Positions 24,944 to 33,335 of a stretch of DNA of 64,000 nt are shown piece after piece. Numbering within the stretch: position 1 is the stretch's first letter; each line of letters begins with the position of its first letter. The stretch is from Asticcacaulis sp. YBE204 (GTDB lineage Bacteria; Pseudomonadota; Alphaproteobacteria; Caulobacterales; Caulobacteraceae), in NCBI RefSeq assembly GCF_000495855.1, contig NZ_AWGF01000011.1, positions 1 through 64,000 of the forward strand, given 5' to 3'. The position numbers and the translations under genes were made by a program. Below the pieces are notes generated by a model, which did not search any database, was not told the DNA's origin, and saw nothing but the letters and a program-made list of their open reading frames with translations.

Positions 24944-25930
24944 ATGGCCGCAGTTGTTGCAAAAGTGGCCGAGAGCGCCTCCCCGAACATGGTCGCCGAG
25001 ACCGTCAATATCGAATGGCACGTCGCCCTGGACGATATCGACGATGGCGAGCGAATGCGCCCGATCGACGCGGCTTATGCTGAGGCAATTGCCGCCAGCT
25101 TCATGAAGATCGGTCAGCTCACAGCGATCGACATCTGCCAGTTGCCGAACCTCGGCAGCGGCAGGCCGTTCAAGCTTGTTTACGGTGGTCACCGTCTGGC
25201 GGCGGCTCGCATGTGTGGGTGGTCCACGATCCGCGTGAAGATCGGCTCCAATGAGGTCGCTGCGCGGAAGGACCGTGAAATCCACGAGAACTTCTTCCGC
25301 AACGAACTGTCGCCGATCGACAAAGCGATCTTTGTCGCCGAGATGTTACAGGCCGAGCGCGTGGCGCGGGGCATCGCTGACGGCAAAGATGGTCGAGCGC
25401 TTAACGGTGACTATCGTTCCCAGAAATTCGATAAAAAACAGATCGATAACGATGTGCGCAATTTGCGCGAATCGTTCGGAGGTCTTCAAGAAGTAGTTGC
25501 CGCTCGTTTGGGATGGAACCGGCAGGAAGTTGGTCGCCAGTTGGCGCTGGCTGCGATCAAGCCCTCCTATGTCGAGAAGCTGCGGCAGTCGGCCATAGCC
25601 AACAACGCTTCACAGCTTAGAGCGTTCGCCAAGCTGGATGACGACAGGCAGTTCCTCTGCGCCGGGCAACTCAAAGCGGGCAAGGCGACCACAGTCGCAG
25701 GGGCTTTGGCCATCGTCGATAAGAAGGCGGTCGAGCCCAAAGAGGTCAAACAGGTCGCCAGTGCGCACAGCATGTTCTCGCGCCTGAGCCCGGCTCAGAA
25801 GGCTGAGTTCCTGCGACTGATCCAGCCCGATCTGCCGAAGGGTTGGGAGGTCCGCGAGGTCAAGCCGCGCGAGACCTATCCGACCGTCAGCGATGTGGTC
25901 GCCGCTGCCAAGAAGGTCGGTGACCAATGA
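24944..25930 (+). CDS. ParB/sulfiredoxin-domain phage protein
   Basis: A 328-residue protein with an N-terminal ParB-like nuclease domain: LDDIDDGERMRPID, LVYGGHRLAAARMCGW (the GxxR motif) and the ENFFRNELSPIDKA segment, followed by a helix-turn-helix region (LQEVVAARLGWNRQEVGRQLALA). Many transposable phages carry such a gene in the early region. The role is not established; DNA binding is likely. It starts three bases after ner. Confidence 0.85.
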   Translation: MAAVVAKVAESASPNMVAETVNIEWHVALDDIDDGERMRPIDAAYAEAIAASFMKIGQLTAIDICQLPNLGSGRPFKLVYGGHRLAAARMCGWSTIRVKIGSNEVAARKDREIHENFFRNELSPIDKAIFVAEMLQAERVARGIADGKDGRALNGDYRSQKFDKKQIDNDVRNLRESFGGLQEVVAARLGWNRQEVGRQLALAAIKPSYVEKLRQSAIANNASQLRAFAKLDDDRQFLCAGQLKAGKATTVAGALAIVDKKAVEPKEVKQVASAHSMFSRLSPAQKAEFLRLIQPDLPKGWEVREVKPRETYPTVSDVVAAAKKVGDQ

Positions 25931-26025
25931 CCTGGCTTGCCCCGAAATCCGACAAAGACGCCGTCGCGCAGATGATTATCGGTGCGCTGATGCTGGTCGC
26001 CCTGCTGATTGAGGTGCTGGTATGA
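25927..26025 (+). CDS. Very small membrane protein
   Basis: A 32-residue frame whose ATG overlaps the parB-like stop (ATGA) and whose stop overlaps the next start (ATGA). A single transmembrane segment (MIIGALMLVALLIEVLV) makes up the C-terminal half. The double overlap supports it as a real coupled gene. Function unknown. Confidence 0.6.
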   Translation: MTWLAPKSDKDAVAQMIIGALMLVALLIEVLV

Positions 26026-26522
26026 GCAGGGTAAACCCGGAAACCGGCGCGCGGATCGCTAGAATGCGAAAGGCTGGCCATACCCTTAAGGCTATTTCCA
26101 TAGAGTTCGACCTCCCTTTAGGGACCGTCAGCTACTGGTCGAAGCCAAGGACCAATACGCGCCGTAAGGTGACCCCCGACATCGCTCAGCGTATCGTTTC
26201 GCTGCGCGAGGAAGGTTGGAAACTGGACGCTATCGCCGCCGAGGTGGGCTTGAAGCAAAGCACCGTCAATTGGTGGTGTACGCGCGAGGGCGCTATCTCT
26301 GCCCGCACCCGGCGTATCCAGACCGTTGGTCGAGACTACGTTCGGAACGGTCGTGTCGTTCGGGCGTTTACCCCTGAGGAAGACGCGCGGCTTCAGCAAC
26401 TCAGCATTCAAGGGCTACGTATTTCAGAAATCGCGCGGGCACTTGGGCGTGGCACAAATAGTGTTCAGGGTCGTTTGAACGCACTGGCGCTGTACGACGC
26501 GCTTCGCGAAGGCGGTGCGTGA
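26022..26522 (+). CDS. Multi-helix-turn-helix DNA-binding protein
   Basis: A 166-residue basic protein containing three similar helix-turn-helix units: RKAGHTLKAISIEFDLPLGTVSYW, REEGWKLDAIAAEVGLKQSTVNWW and SIQGLRISEIARALGRGTNSVQGR. The first two end in a YW or WW pair. It looks like a chain of resolvase- or Myb-type readers. It has no catalytic domain. It overlaps its neighbours by a few bases. Probably a regulator or an architectural protein. Confidence 0.75.
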   Translation: MSRVNPETGARIARMRKAGHTLKAISIEFDLPLGTVSYWSKPRTNTRRKVTPDIAQRIVSLREEGWKLDAIAAEVGLKQSTVNWWCTREGAISARTRRIQTVGRDYVRNGRVVRAFTPEEDARLQQLSIQGLRISEIARALGRGTNSVQGRLNALALYDALREGGA

Positions 26523-26926
26523 TGGTCGCCTATAATTTCAAGGCCCGGTTTGTGCCACTGATCGAAGCGCGCACCAAGACCCAGACCATCCGTAATGCCC
26601 GTCGTCGTAACTCGCGCGTGGGCGACAGCCTCCAATTTTTCCACGGGTCGCGTTTCAAGCCGATACGGCTTGGGGCGGCGCAGTGCGTGGATAGCGGGCC
26701 GGTGCATCTGTTCTTCGACGACGCGTGGATCAAGCTCAGGCTGAGCGGCGGTACCCGCATCATCAGCTCGGTGGAAGGTCTGGATGCCTTTGCGGTTGCC
26801 GATGGGTTCGGGGACTGGGCGGACCTGCGCCAGTTCTGGCGCGAGACGCACGGTGACTGGAGCCGCTTCGAAGGCTGGATCACGATGTGGGGCGAAACGT
26901 TCGTGCCGGTGGTGCCGCATGTCTAA
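26522..26926 (+). CDS. ASCH/PUA-like phage protein
   Basis: A 134-residue protein with a beta-barrel pattern resembling the ASCH domain: AYNFKARFVPLIEARTKTQTIR, then GDSLQFFHGSRFKPIRLG and a terminal FWRETHGDWSRFEGWITMW. ASCH-like domains bind RNA. Assignment is by pattern only. The ATG overlaps the previous stop by one base and the 3' end overlaps the next gene by eight. Confidence 0.6.
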   Translation: MVAYNFKARFVPLIEARTKTQTIRNARRRNSRVGDSLQFFHGSRFKPIRLGAAQCVDSGPVHLFFDDAWIKLRLSGGTRIISSVEGLDAFAVADGFGDWADLRQFWRETHGDWSRFEGWITMWGETFVPVVPHV

Positions 26927-27416
26927 GACTGGCAACGGTAAGCGCCGGAAATCGTTCAATCCTGAGCAGCTCGGCTTCACGTTCGACGCGCCGGAGACCG
27001 GCTATACGTCGGATGGTGCGCTGCGCGGGCTTGACCGGGTTGTGGCCGACGCGGTCGGTTTGATCCTGGTCGATGCCGCCAAGGAAGGCGACAGCCGGTG
27101 GGATATCGCAACGGCGATGAGCCGCGTCCTCGATGGCGACGACGTCACGAAGTCGATGCTCGATGCCTACGCCGCCCCGGCCAAGGACACCTACAATATC
27201 AGCTTCCATCGCTTCCTCGTGCTGGTCGCGGTCACGGGCCGTTACGACGTCCTGCGGATGCTGACGGCTAAGATCGGGGCCACGGTACTGGTCGGCGAAG
27301 AGGCTCATACGGCGCATCTGGGGCACCTGATCCGGCAGGAAGAAATCAACAAAAAGAAGATCAAGGCCCTGAAGCAAGAGGCCCCTCTGATCGGTCTGAT
27401 CGGCGGTGGCAAATGA
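26919..27416 (+). CDS. Hypothetical phage early protein
   Basis: A 165-residue protein, basic at the N-terminus (MSKTGNGKRRKSFNPEQLGF), then helical. It includes FDAPETGYTSDGALRGLDRVVADAVGLIL and a Lys-rich tail. No known family comes to mind. It overlaps the upstream gene by eight bases and the following start by four, so it belongs to the same early transcript. Confidence 0.65.
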   Translation: MSKTGNGKRRKSFNPEQLGFTFDAPETGYTSDGALRGLDRVVADAVGLILVDAAKEGDSRWDIATAMSRVLDGDDVTKSMLDAYAAPAKDTYNISFHRFLVLVAVTGRYDVLRMLTAKIGATVLVGEEAHTAHLGHLIRQEEINKKKIKALKQEAPLIGLIGGGK

Positions 27417-27739
27417 GGCAGACCGTCAACCGCGACTCCCGCCGCGTCCTCGTCGAAGACCAGTGGTTCGACCTGATCGTCACGATGGACGATGTCGGCT
27501 CGGTACTGACGCTCCAGCTGATCGGCGGCGGCAACGACCTGATGACCAAAGACCTGCTGACGGCGGCGGCGAAGGCCCTGCTGAAGCACGTCATGCTCGG
27601 CGCCATGAACGGCCTGTCCCCGCGCGATATCGCGGAGCGGACGGCCTGCGCCGATCAGCCATTCATGACGGCCATTGCCGACATGCAGGATGCCGTTCTC
27701 GCGGCCAAGCTTTCGACCTACGGGAGGCGCGTTCAGTAA
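27413..27739 (+). CDS. Hypothetical phage early protein
   Basis: A 108-residue soluble protein that I cannot assign. The N-terminal half is beta-rich (VLVEDQWFDLIVTMDDVGSVLTLQLIG), the rest helical. Its ATG overlaps the previous stop (ATGA), and its stop shares a base with the transposase start, so it is directly upstream of and probably coupled to MuA. Confidence 0.65.
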   Translation: MRQTVNRDSRRVLVEDQWFDLIVTMDDVGSVLTLQLIGGGNDLMTKDLLTAAAKALLKHVMLGAMNGLSPRDIAERTACADQPFMTAIADMQDAVLAAKLSTYGRRVQ

Positions 27740-29814
27740 TGGCGTACTGCGGGGAGACGGGGGTCTCACAGAAAATCTGGTACGGGCCTTCGGAGCTGGC
27801 GGCGCTGGCGCTGCCCGGCCTGCCGGTCGAGCGGTCGCGGATGGCGCACTACGCCCGGGAAAGTGGCTGGGGCGATCGTCACGACGCCGCCGGTAACCCG
27901 CTCAGCCGGGCGCGCGCCGGGCGCGGTGGCGGGGTGGAGTACCACGTCTCGCTGTTGCCGATCTCGACGCGGCTGGAGCTGATCGCGCGCGGCCTGTTAG
28001 GGGCCGATTACGCGCCGGTTAGCGAGCCCTTAGAGACGCCCAAGGCCGCCAACGATCAGGATTCGGGCTGGGGCTGGTTTGATGCTCAGACCCAAAAGGT
28101 CAAGGATGAAGCCGCTCGCCGTCTCAAGGTCATTCAGGCCGTCGAGCAGCTGCTGGAGGCGGGCCTGAAGAAGGACGCTGCGGTGGCGCGGGTCGCGCAG
28201 GCAACGACCTTTATCAAGGCTTCTAAGGCGTCGATCTACAACTGGTTTACCCTGATCAACGGGGTGAAGCCCGCCGATCGGCTGCCCGCGATCGCGGCAC
28301 GGCGTAAGGGCGGCGGCGCTCAGGTCGATATCGACCCCGCCGCGTTTAAGTTCTTCTGCTCTTGGGTGCTGCGCAACGCCAAGTCCGGCTTCGCCGAAGC
28401 CTATCGCGAGACCGTCGATTATGCGTCAGAGAACGGATTACCTGAGCTGCCGCCGATCAAGACCGTAGTGCGGCGCTACGAAAAAGAAGTGCCGGTCGAA
28501 GTCCGTATCGCCAAGCGCGACGGCATGGCCGAGGCGATGAAGTCGCTGCCGCCCCAGAAACGCACGGTGGCGGGGATGTCAGCGATGGAGCTGATCGTCG
28601 TCGATGGCCACAAGTGGGACGTCATGGTGCGGTTCCCCGCCGCCAACGGCCTGCCGGAATGGGTCGGTCGCCCGACCTCGGTCGTTCTTCAGGACGCCTA
28701 TAGCCGCCGCATCATGGCCTGCCGCACGGGTCGCTCCGAGACCTCGGAGCTCACGCAGATGGCCTTCGCCGATCTTCTGGAACTGCACGGTATTCCGGCA
28801 GCGGTGCTGATGGATAACGGTCGGGCCTTCGCGTCGAAGATGATCTCAGGCGGTGTCAAGAATCGATATCGCGGCAAGGTGCTGCCCACCGATCCTTGCG
28901 GGCTGCTGACCTCGCTTGGCATCCGCATCCACTGGGCGACGCCGGGACACGGTCAGGCCAAGCCGATCGAGCGCGCCTTCCGGGATCTCGAAGAGAAGGT
29001 CGGGCGTCATCCGATCTGCGAAGGGGCCTATACGGGCAACCACATCGACCGCAAGCCGGAGAACTGGGGCAAGGCGGTGGTGGACCTCGAAGTCTTCGAG
29101 GAGCTGCTGGTCGCACAGATCGCCAAGCACAACGCGCAGACCGGCCGCACGGCTGAAATGTCGCGCAAGAACGGCGGTCAAAGCTTCGACGCGGTGTTCG
29201 CTGCGTCGATCGATGCCGGGGCCGTTGTCGGCAAGGCTACGCCGGAGCAACTGGCGATGGCGCTGCTGGTGGCCGAGCAGGTCAAAGCCGACAAGAACAA
29301 CGGCGCGGTCGAACTGTTCGGCAACCGGTTCTGGTCCGACGACCTTATTGCGCACAAGGGTGAGCGCCTGACGTTGCGCTTCGATCCGGACGACGTGCTC
29401 AAAGACATCCGTGTCTATACACAGGCCGGTCAGTTTATCGCCAAGGTGCCGGTGATCGCCGCCGTCGGCTTCCTCGATCGGGAGGGTGCCCAGCGTCAGG
29501 CGCGTCTGGTTTCCGACCACCGCAAGAAGCTCAAGGCGATGATCGCGGCGATGGAGTTGCTCAGCGCGCATGAGCTGGCGAACATGGCCCCCATCAAGAC
29601 GCCTGAAAAAGCCCCGAAGCGCGAGCCGAAGGTCATTCGCCCTGTTCGCCACCGCCATACCTCGGTGGCCGTCCAGCTGGTCGAAGTCGCCCCCGCCAAC
29701 GACGCTCCCGAACACGATTACGAGGCGCTCTTCGCCGCCGCCGTCGAGCGGGCCACCGAGACCGGGCGTCCAAATTTCCAAGTTTTCGAAGGGGGATTGT
29801 CTTCTTCGGATTAA
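27739..29814 (+). CDS. MuA-type DDE transposase
   Basis: A 691-residue transposase. The N-terminal part (about 10-75) resembles the Mu DNA-binding domain; a second helical domain (120-280) follows. The DDE core has Asp289 (LIVVDGHKWD), Asp359 (VLMDNGRAF) and Glu411 (AKPIERAFRDLEEKVG), with spacings close to those of MuA. It joins phage ends to target DNA in integration and replicative transposition. The C-terminal tail is basic and should contact MuB. The start follows the preceding stop by one overlapping base. Confidence 0.95.
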   Translation: MAYCGETGVSQKIWYGPSELAALALPGLPVERSRMAHYARESGWGDRHDAAGNPLSRARAGRGGGVEYHVSLLPISTRLELIARGLLGADYAPVSEPLETPKAANDQDSGWGWFDAQTQKVKDEAARRLKVIQAVEQLLEAGLKKDAAVARVAQATTFIKASKASIYNWFTLINGVKPADRLPAIAARRKGGGAQVDIDPAAFKFFCSWVLRNAKSGFAEAYRETVDYASENGLPELPPIKTVVRRYEKEVPVEVRIAKRDGMAEAMKSLPPQKRTVAGMSAMELIVVDGHKWDVMVRFPAANGLPEWVGRPTSVVLQDAYSRRIMACRTGRSETSELTQMAFADLLELHGIPAAVLMDNGRAFASKMISGGVKNRYRGKVLPTDPCGLLTSLGIRIHWATPGHGQAKPIERAFRDLEEKVGRHPICEGAYTGNHIDRKPENWGKAVVDLEVFEELLVAQIAKHNAQTGRTAEMSRKNGGQSFDAVFAASIDAGAVVGKATPEQLAMALLVAEQVKADKNNGAVELFGNRFWSDDLIAHKGERLTLRFDPDDVLKDIRVYTQAGQFIAKVPVIAAVGFLDREGAQRQARLVSDHRKKLKAMIAAMELLSAHELANMAPIKTPEKAPKREPKVIRPVRHRHTSVAVQLVEVAPANDAPEHDYEALFAAAVERATETGRPNFQVFEGGLSSSD

Positions 29815-29815
29815 C

Positions 29816-29847
29816 CGACCGGCGCGGATTGCCGTCCGCGCCGGTCG
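29816..29847 (+). other. Perfect 13-bp hairpin between transposase and MuB
   Basis: CGACCGGCGCGGA and TCCGCGCCGGTCG pair fully around the loop TTGCCG. No T run follows, so it is not a simple terminator. A 9-bp tandem repeat (CAGTTACAG twice, 29879-29896) lies between it and the MuB start. Confidence 0.75.
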
Positions 29848-29908
29848 TCAGAAGGCCGATCAACGGCCTCCACGAACCACAGTTACAGCAGTTACAGGAG
29901 CTTATTAG

Positions 29909-30889
29909 ATGAGTTTTGACGATATCAACAAGCCGGAAAACGCCAAGGCGATCGACGCCGAGCGTTACGCCGCGCTCCGCAGCAAGGCCGAGGCCCATGT
30001 CGGCAAGGAAGTTGCGGCCTATGCCAAGCTAATGGACCTTGGCGAAAGCACTCTGCGCGACTGGATCAAGGGCACGTACCTCGGCAATTACGACAAGACC
30101 GCCGCCAAGGTCGAGACCTACTTCCGGACGCTCGAGGACAAGGCGACCTTCATGCAGGTGGCGAAGCCCGCCTTCATGAAGAACACAGTGTCCAGCCGGA
30201 TTCACACGCAACTGGCGTGGGCTCACGCCGGGCACATGACCACGGTCGCCGGCGACAGCGGCGTCGGCAAGACGTCTGCCCTGGTCAACTACGCCGAAAC
30301 CCGCACGAACGTCTGGATCGTCACCGGCTCAGACGCACTTTCGACCACGCTGGCGATCCTCAAGCGCCTGGTCACGCTCATGCGCCTGCCTGTGCGAACC
30401 TATGGCGTCGGCCTCGACAACATGACGATCGCGATCCGCGACTACGTGAAGCACAAGGGTGCGCTGATCATCGTCGATGAAATCCAGTTCCTAAAGGACG
30501 GGGCGATCGAAGAGCTGCGCGCTATCCATGACGAAACCGGCGTCGGTATCGCCCTAGTCGGGCAACGCGATGTCATCGCCGGTGGTGCGGGGGCGATCAA
30601 GGGCGCCCAATTGCGCCGCCGCACGGCCTCGCGCGTGACGATCGATGTGCCGGACACCGCCGACGTGAACGCGCTGCTGGATGCGTGGGGTGTCACCGAC
30701 TCGGCCATGCGCAGCTTTATGGCCGAGATCGGCTTGATGCCGGGGCTCGGCGCGCTCGGCGCCATGACCACGGTGCTGGAGTACGCCTCCATGATGGCGA
30801 GGCAAGCCGAGCAGCCGCTCAATATCGGTTTCATTCAACACGCGGCCGCGCACCACGGCCTTCTCGTCCAGCTCAAGCGGAAGAAATAG
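29909..30889 (+). CDS. MuB-type AAA ATPase
   Basis: A 326-residue protein with an N-terminal helix-turn-helix (about 25-60) and an AAA ATPase domain: Walker A GDSGVGKTS (near 115-123) and Walker B ALIIVDEIQF. MuB polymerises on target DNA, delivers it to the transposase and protects prophage DNA from self-insertion. It is preceded by a CAGGAG site. It lies 94 bases after the transposase gene, separated by a hairpin. Confidence 0.93.
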   Translation: MSFDDINKPENAKAIDAERYAALRSKAEAHVGKEVAAYAKLMDLGESTLRDWIKGTYLGNYDKTAAKVETYFRTLEDKATFMQVAKPAFMKNTVSSRIHTQLAWAHAGHMTTVAGDSGVGKTSALVNYAETRTNVWIVTGSDALSTTLAILKRLVTLMRLPVRTYGVGLDNMTIAIRDYVKHKGALIIVDEIQFLKDGAIEELRAIHDETGVGIALVGQRDVIAGGAGAIKGAQLRRRTASRVTIDVPDTADVNALLDAWGVTDSAMRSFMAEIGLMPGLGALGAMTTVLEYASMMARQAEQPLNIGFIQHAAAHHGLLVQLKRKK

Positions 30890-30891
30890 TC

Positions 30892-31317
30892 ATGACCAAG
30901 CCTTACAAACCTTCGGACAAGGTCCGCACCGTCGCGGACTGGATCGAACAGGCCGCCATTTCTGGCCAGCCTGTCACCGCCCTTCAGCTGCGCACGTGGG
31001 TCGTTGCCCTGCGCGTCCCGGCTATGGGGTTGGAGATGGTCGAGCGCGTCCTTGAGCGCGCGCCCGGCGTCGAAATGACAGGCGCCGCGCGCTACTCGGC
31101 TGACGATGCCGAGCGGCTCTACCGCAACGCCAGCAATCTGACCGAACGCCTCGCCGTCGCGGCCATTAACGCCAACAACGAGCCGGTGCCGGTCGACGTG
31201 ATCAATGCCGCTGCGCACGGCCTCTTCGACGTGCTGGACGCCCTGACCTATGGGGTGCGCCGCCCCGATTTTCCCGGCGAACTTCCCCCCGTAACCCACA
31301 CTGAAATCGGAGCTTAA
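30892..31317 (+). CDS. Hypothetical phage protein after MuB
   Basis: A 141-residue protein, mainly helical (KVRTVADWIEQAAISGQPVTALQLRTWVVAL), not matched to a family. The ATG is two bases after the MuB stop. It ends four bases before the DUF3164 gene. Position suggests an early replication-region gene. Confidence 0.6.
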   Translation: MTKPYKPSDKVRTVADWIEQAAISGQPVTALQLRTWVVALRVPAMGLEMVERVLERAPGVEMTGAARYSADDAERLYRNASNLTERLAVAAINANNEPVPVDVINAAAHGLFDVLDALTYGVRRPDFPGELPPVTHTEIGA

Positions 31318-31321
31318 GACC

Positions 31322-32062
31322 ATGAACGACCATACCGACAAGAACGTCTTCGAGCGCGCCGCCGAAGAGTTCGACCGCCACAATGCCGAGCTGGCGGCGG
31401 TCAACGACGTGCTCGCCGAGGCCGGGCTGGATGAGGGTATCGAGACCATCGGCGGCGTAGCCTATATGCGGGACACCAAGGGCCGTCTGGTCCCGGTGGA
31501 ACAGGTCCGCCCGATCGACAAGCTGATCGACCAGACCGTGCGCAAGATCGTCGGGTATGCCGAACCGCTCTCGGCTCAGATTGCCCGGTTTCGCGAGCAC
31601 TCCTTCGACGACGTCGATAGCCTGCTGGGGATTGTCGCCGAGCAGTATGGCGTCGCGCTCGGCGGCTCGAAGGGCAATCGCACACTGACCACGGTCGATG
31701 GCCTGATGCAGGTCAAGGTCGCGATCGCCGATCGCATCACGTTCGGCCCTGAGCTGGAGGCCGCAAAGGCGCTGGTTGACGAGTGCCTGCGCGAATGGAC
31801 CGACGGTGCGCGGGCCGAGCTTCGCACGCTGGTCGATCGCGCCTTTCAGGTCGATAAGGAAGGCAAGATCAACCAGGGCGAACTCCTCAGCCTGCGGCGA
31901 CTGAACATCGACGATCCGCGCTGGAAGAAGGCTATGGTCGCCATCGACGACTCGATACGGATCATCGGCTCGAAGCGCTATGTTCGCGTCTACCGCCGCG
32001 CCAACCTCAACCAGGACTTCCAGCAGATCGTTCTCGATCCAGCTGGGGCGCGTGCCGCCTGA
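31322..32062 (+). CDS. DUF3164 family phage protein
   Basis: A 246-residue protein resembling DUF3164, a family almost confined to Mu-like phages: KGRLVPVEQVRPIDKLIDQTVRKI, KGNRTLTTVDGLMQVKVAIAD and the C-terminal DDSIRIIGSKRYVRVYRR are the conserved stretches. Its work is not known. It overlaps the next small gene by one base. Confidence 0.88.
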   Translation: MNDHTDKNVFERAAEEFDRHNAELAAVNDVLAEAGLDEGIETIGGVAYMRDTKGRLVPVEQVRPIDKLIDQTVRKIVGYAEPLSAQIARFREHSFDDVDSLLGIVAEQYGVALGGSKGNRTLTTVDGLMQVKVAIADRITFGPELEAAKALVDECLREWTDGARAELRTLVDRAFQVDKEGKINQGELLSLRRLNIDDPRWKKAMVAIDDSIRIIGSKRYVRVYRRANLNQDFQQIVLDPAGARAA

Positions 32063-32220
32063 TGCGCAAGGCCCGTCAATATGTCCGCTCGACCGGCCCC
32101 GGCACCTTTGAGGTGTGCCGGGCGCCGCGTCGTCTCATTCACCAGCCGCTGTTCTGGGTCGCCGTCGTCATGATCGTCGGGAGTGCGCTGGGCTTGGCGC
32201 GCTTTCAGGGGTGGCTGTGA
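32062..32220 (+). CDS. Small single-pass membrane protein
   Basis: A 52-residue protein with a basic N-terminus and one hydrophobic helix (LFWVAVVMIVGSALGL). Both ends overlap neighbouring genes by one base (TGATG junctions), which supports expression. No function can be inferred. Confidence 0.65.
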   Translation: MRKARQYVRSTGPGTFEVCRAPRRLIHQPLFWVAVVMIVGSALGLARFQGWL

Positions 32221-32564
32221 TGGTCCAACCAGGAAAAGAACTGGCTCATCACCTGCTTCTGCGCACCATGAGCCTGCACGCGGCGCTTCCCTACGTCCTG
32301 ACGACAGCGCAATTTCAAGCGCTGTTCTGGTTATCTGAAGCAGTCAATGAGGAGCAGACTGCCAATCTGGGAGCCACCCATTGGGCGAACGTTTCAGATT
32401 GCCACCGCCTGCTCGAAAAAGAATGGAAGCGCCGTCAGCAGTCGTTCATTGACCTGTTGCGCGGCAGCGGCTTTGCGGTCTCGGACACGCCTGTCGAAGG
32501 CGAGATCATGAGCCGCAACCTGCGCGCAGAACTGGCGTCCACGCCTCTGGCGGTGCGAACGTGA
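32220..32564 (+). CDS. Hypothetical phage protein
   Basis: A 114-residue soluble helical protein, unrecognised. It overlaps the previous stop by one base and shares GTGA with the next start, so it is part of the middle operon. Confidence 0.6.
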   Translation: MVQPGKELAHHLLLRTMSLHAALPYVLTTAQFQALFWLSEAVNEEQTANLGATHWANVSDCHRLLEKEWKRRQQSFIDLLRGSGFAVSDTPVEGEIMSRNLRAELASTPLAVRT

Positions 32565-32872
32565 GGCGCGCGCTTGACTGGAGCAAAGCTCAATCGGTGG
32601 CCATCCTCGTTCTGGTGGTTCTCTTCTGGATCGTCGTAGCGTGGTTTCTGTTTGAAGCCATCTGGCCGAGCCGGGCATCGTGGCGGTCGGTCTGCGATGC
32701 CGGTTACTGGCACACGCAGTATGTGCCGGTGACCACCTGCACGAACGGCAACTGCTCGACGCGGACGGAATCGCACAGCGACTATGTCTGCACCCGCTCG
32801 CATTGGACCTGCGTGAAGGGCCGTGACGGCTCGACCCGCTGCGCCGATCCGCGCCCCGGCACCGACTACTGA
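32561..32872 (+). CDS. Cysteine-rich membrane-anchored protein
   Basis: A 103-residue protein with a GTG start overlapping the previous stop. One transmembrane helix (SVAILVLVVLFWIVVAWFLF) near the N-terminus is followed by an exported or periplasmic part with six cysteines (VCDAGYW, TTCTNGNCST, YVCTRSHWTCVK, TRCAD), probably disulphide-bonded. Such a protein may act at the envelope of the infected cell, for example in exclusion, but there is no direct evidence. Confidence 0.6.
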   Translation: MRRALDWSKAQSVAILVLVVLFWIVVAWFLFEAIWPSRASWRSVCDAGYWHTQYVPVTTCTNGNCSTRTESHSDYVCTRSHWTCVKGRDGSTRCADPRPGTDY

Positions 32873-32882
32873 GGGGAATGAC

Positions 32883-33335
32883 ATGAAACCCTCCGTCGCA
32901 CTCGCTCAAATGCTGACCGAAGAGGCCCTATCGGACCTGCCCCCGAAAGTCGGCAACCAAACCCGCGCCCGGCAGAAGTGGCTGGCCGTCTGGGTGATGA
33001 AGGCTTTGTGCCCGCACCTCAGCAAGCCCGCGCTTGCTGAGGCCTTCGGATATGCCGACCGCCGTTCGGTTCAGGTTGCCATCGACTTCGCCACGCGCTG
33101 CCGCGAACAACTTCCCTCAGTTCGTGACCTTACAGACCAGATGATCAGAAACGCGCGCCATTTGGGTGCAGCGACCCTTATCGATGCGGTCAACCGCAAA
33201 ACTCTCCCGGCCCATACGCCCGATCTGAGCGCGCTGGTAGCGCAGCTCGAACGGCAATTGACCGCCGCGCAATCGACCTTCACCCAAATCCGCAACCTGC
33301 TTTCGACCGGAGGTAATGGCGATGTCTACGAGTAA
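32883..33335 (+). CDS. DnaA C-terminus-like helical protein
   Basis: A 150-residue protein with a segment (RARQKWLAVWVMKALCPHLSKPALAEAFGYADRRSVQVAIDFATR) that recalls the DnaA domain IV helix-turn-helix. The C-terminal half is a helix likely to form a coiled coil. If the likeness is real it could bind origin-type DNA sites. The similarity is weak. Its 3' end overlaps the gcrA-like gene by 14 bases. Confidence 0.6.
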   Translation: MKPSVALAQMLTEEALSDLPPKVGNQTRARQKWLAVWVMKALCPHLSKPALAEAFGYADRRSVQVAIDFATRCREQLPSVRDLTDQMIRNARHLGAATLIDAVNRKTLPAHTPDLSALVAQLERQLTAAQSTFTQIRNLLSTGGNGDVYE

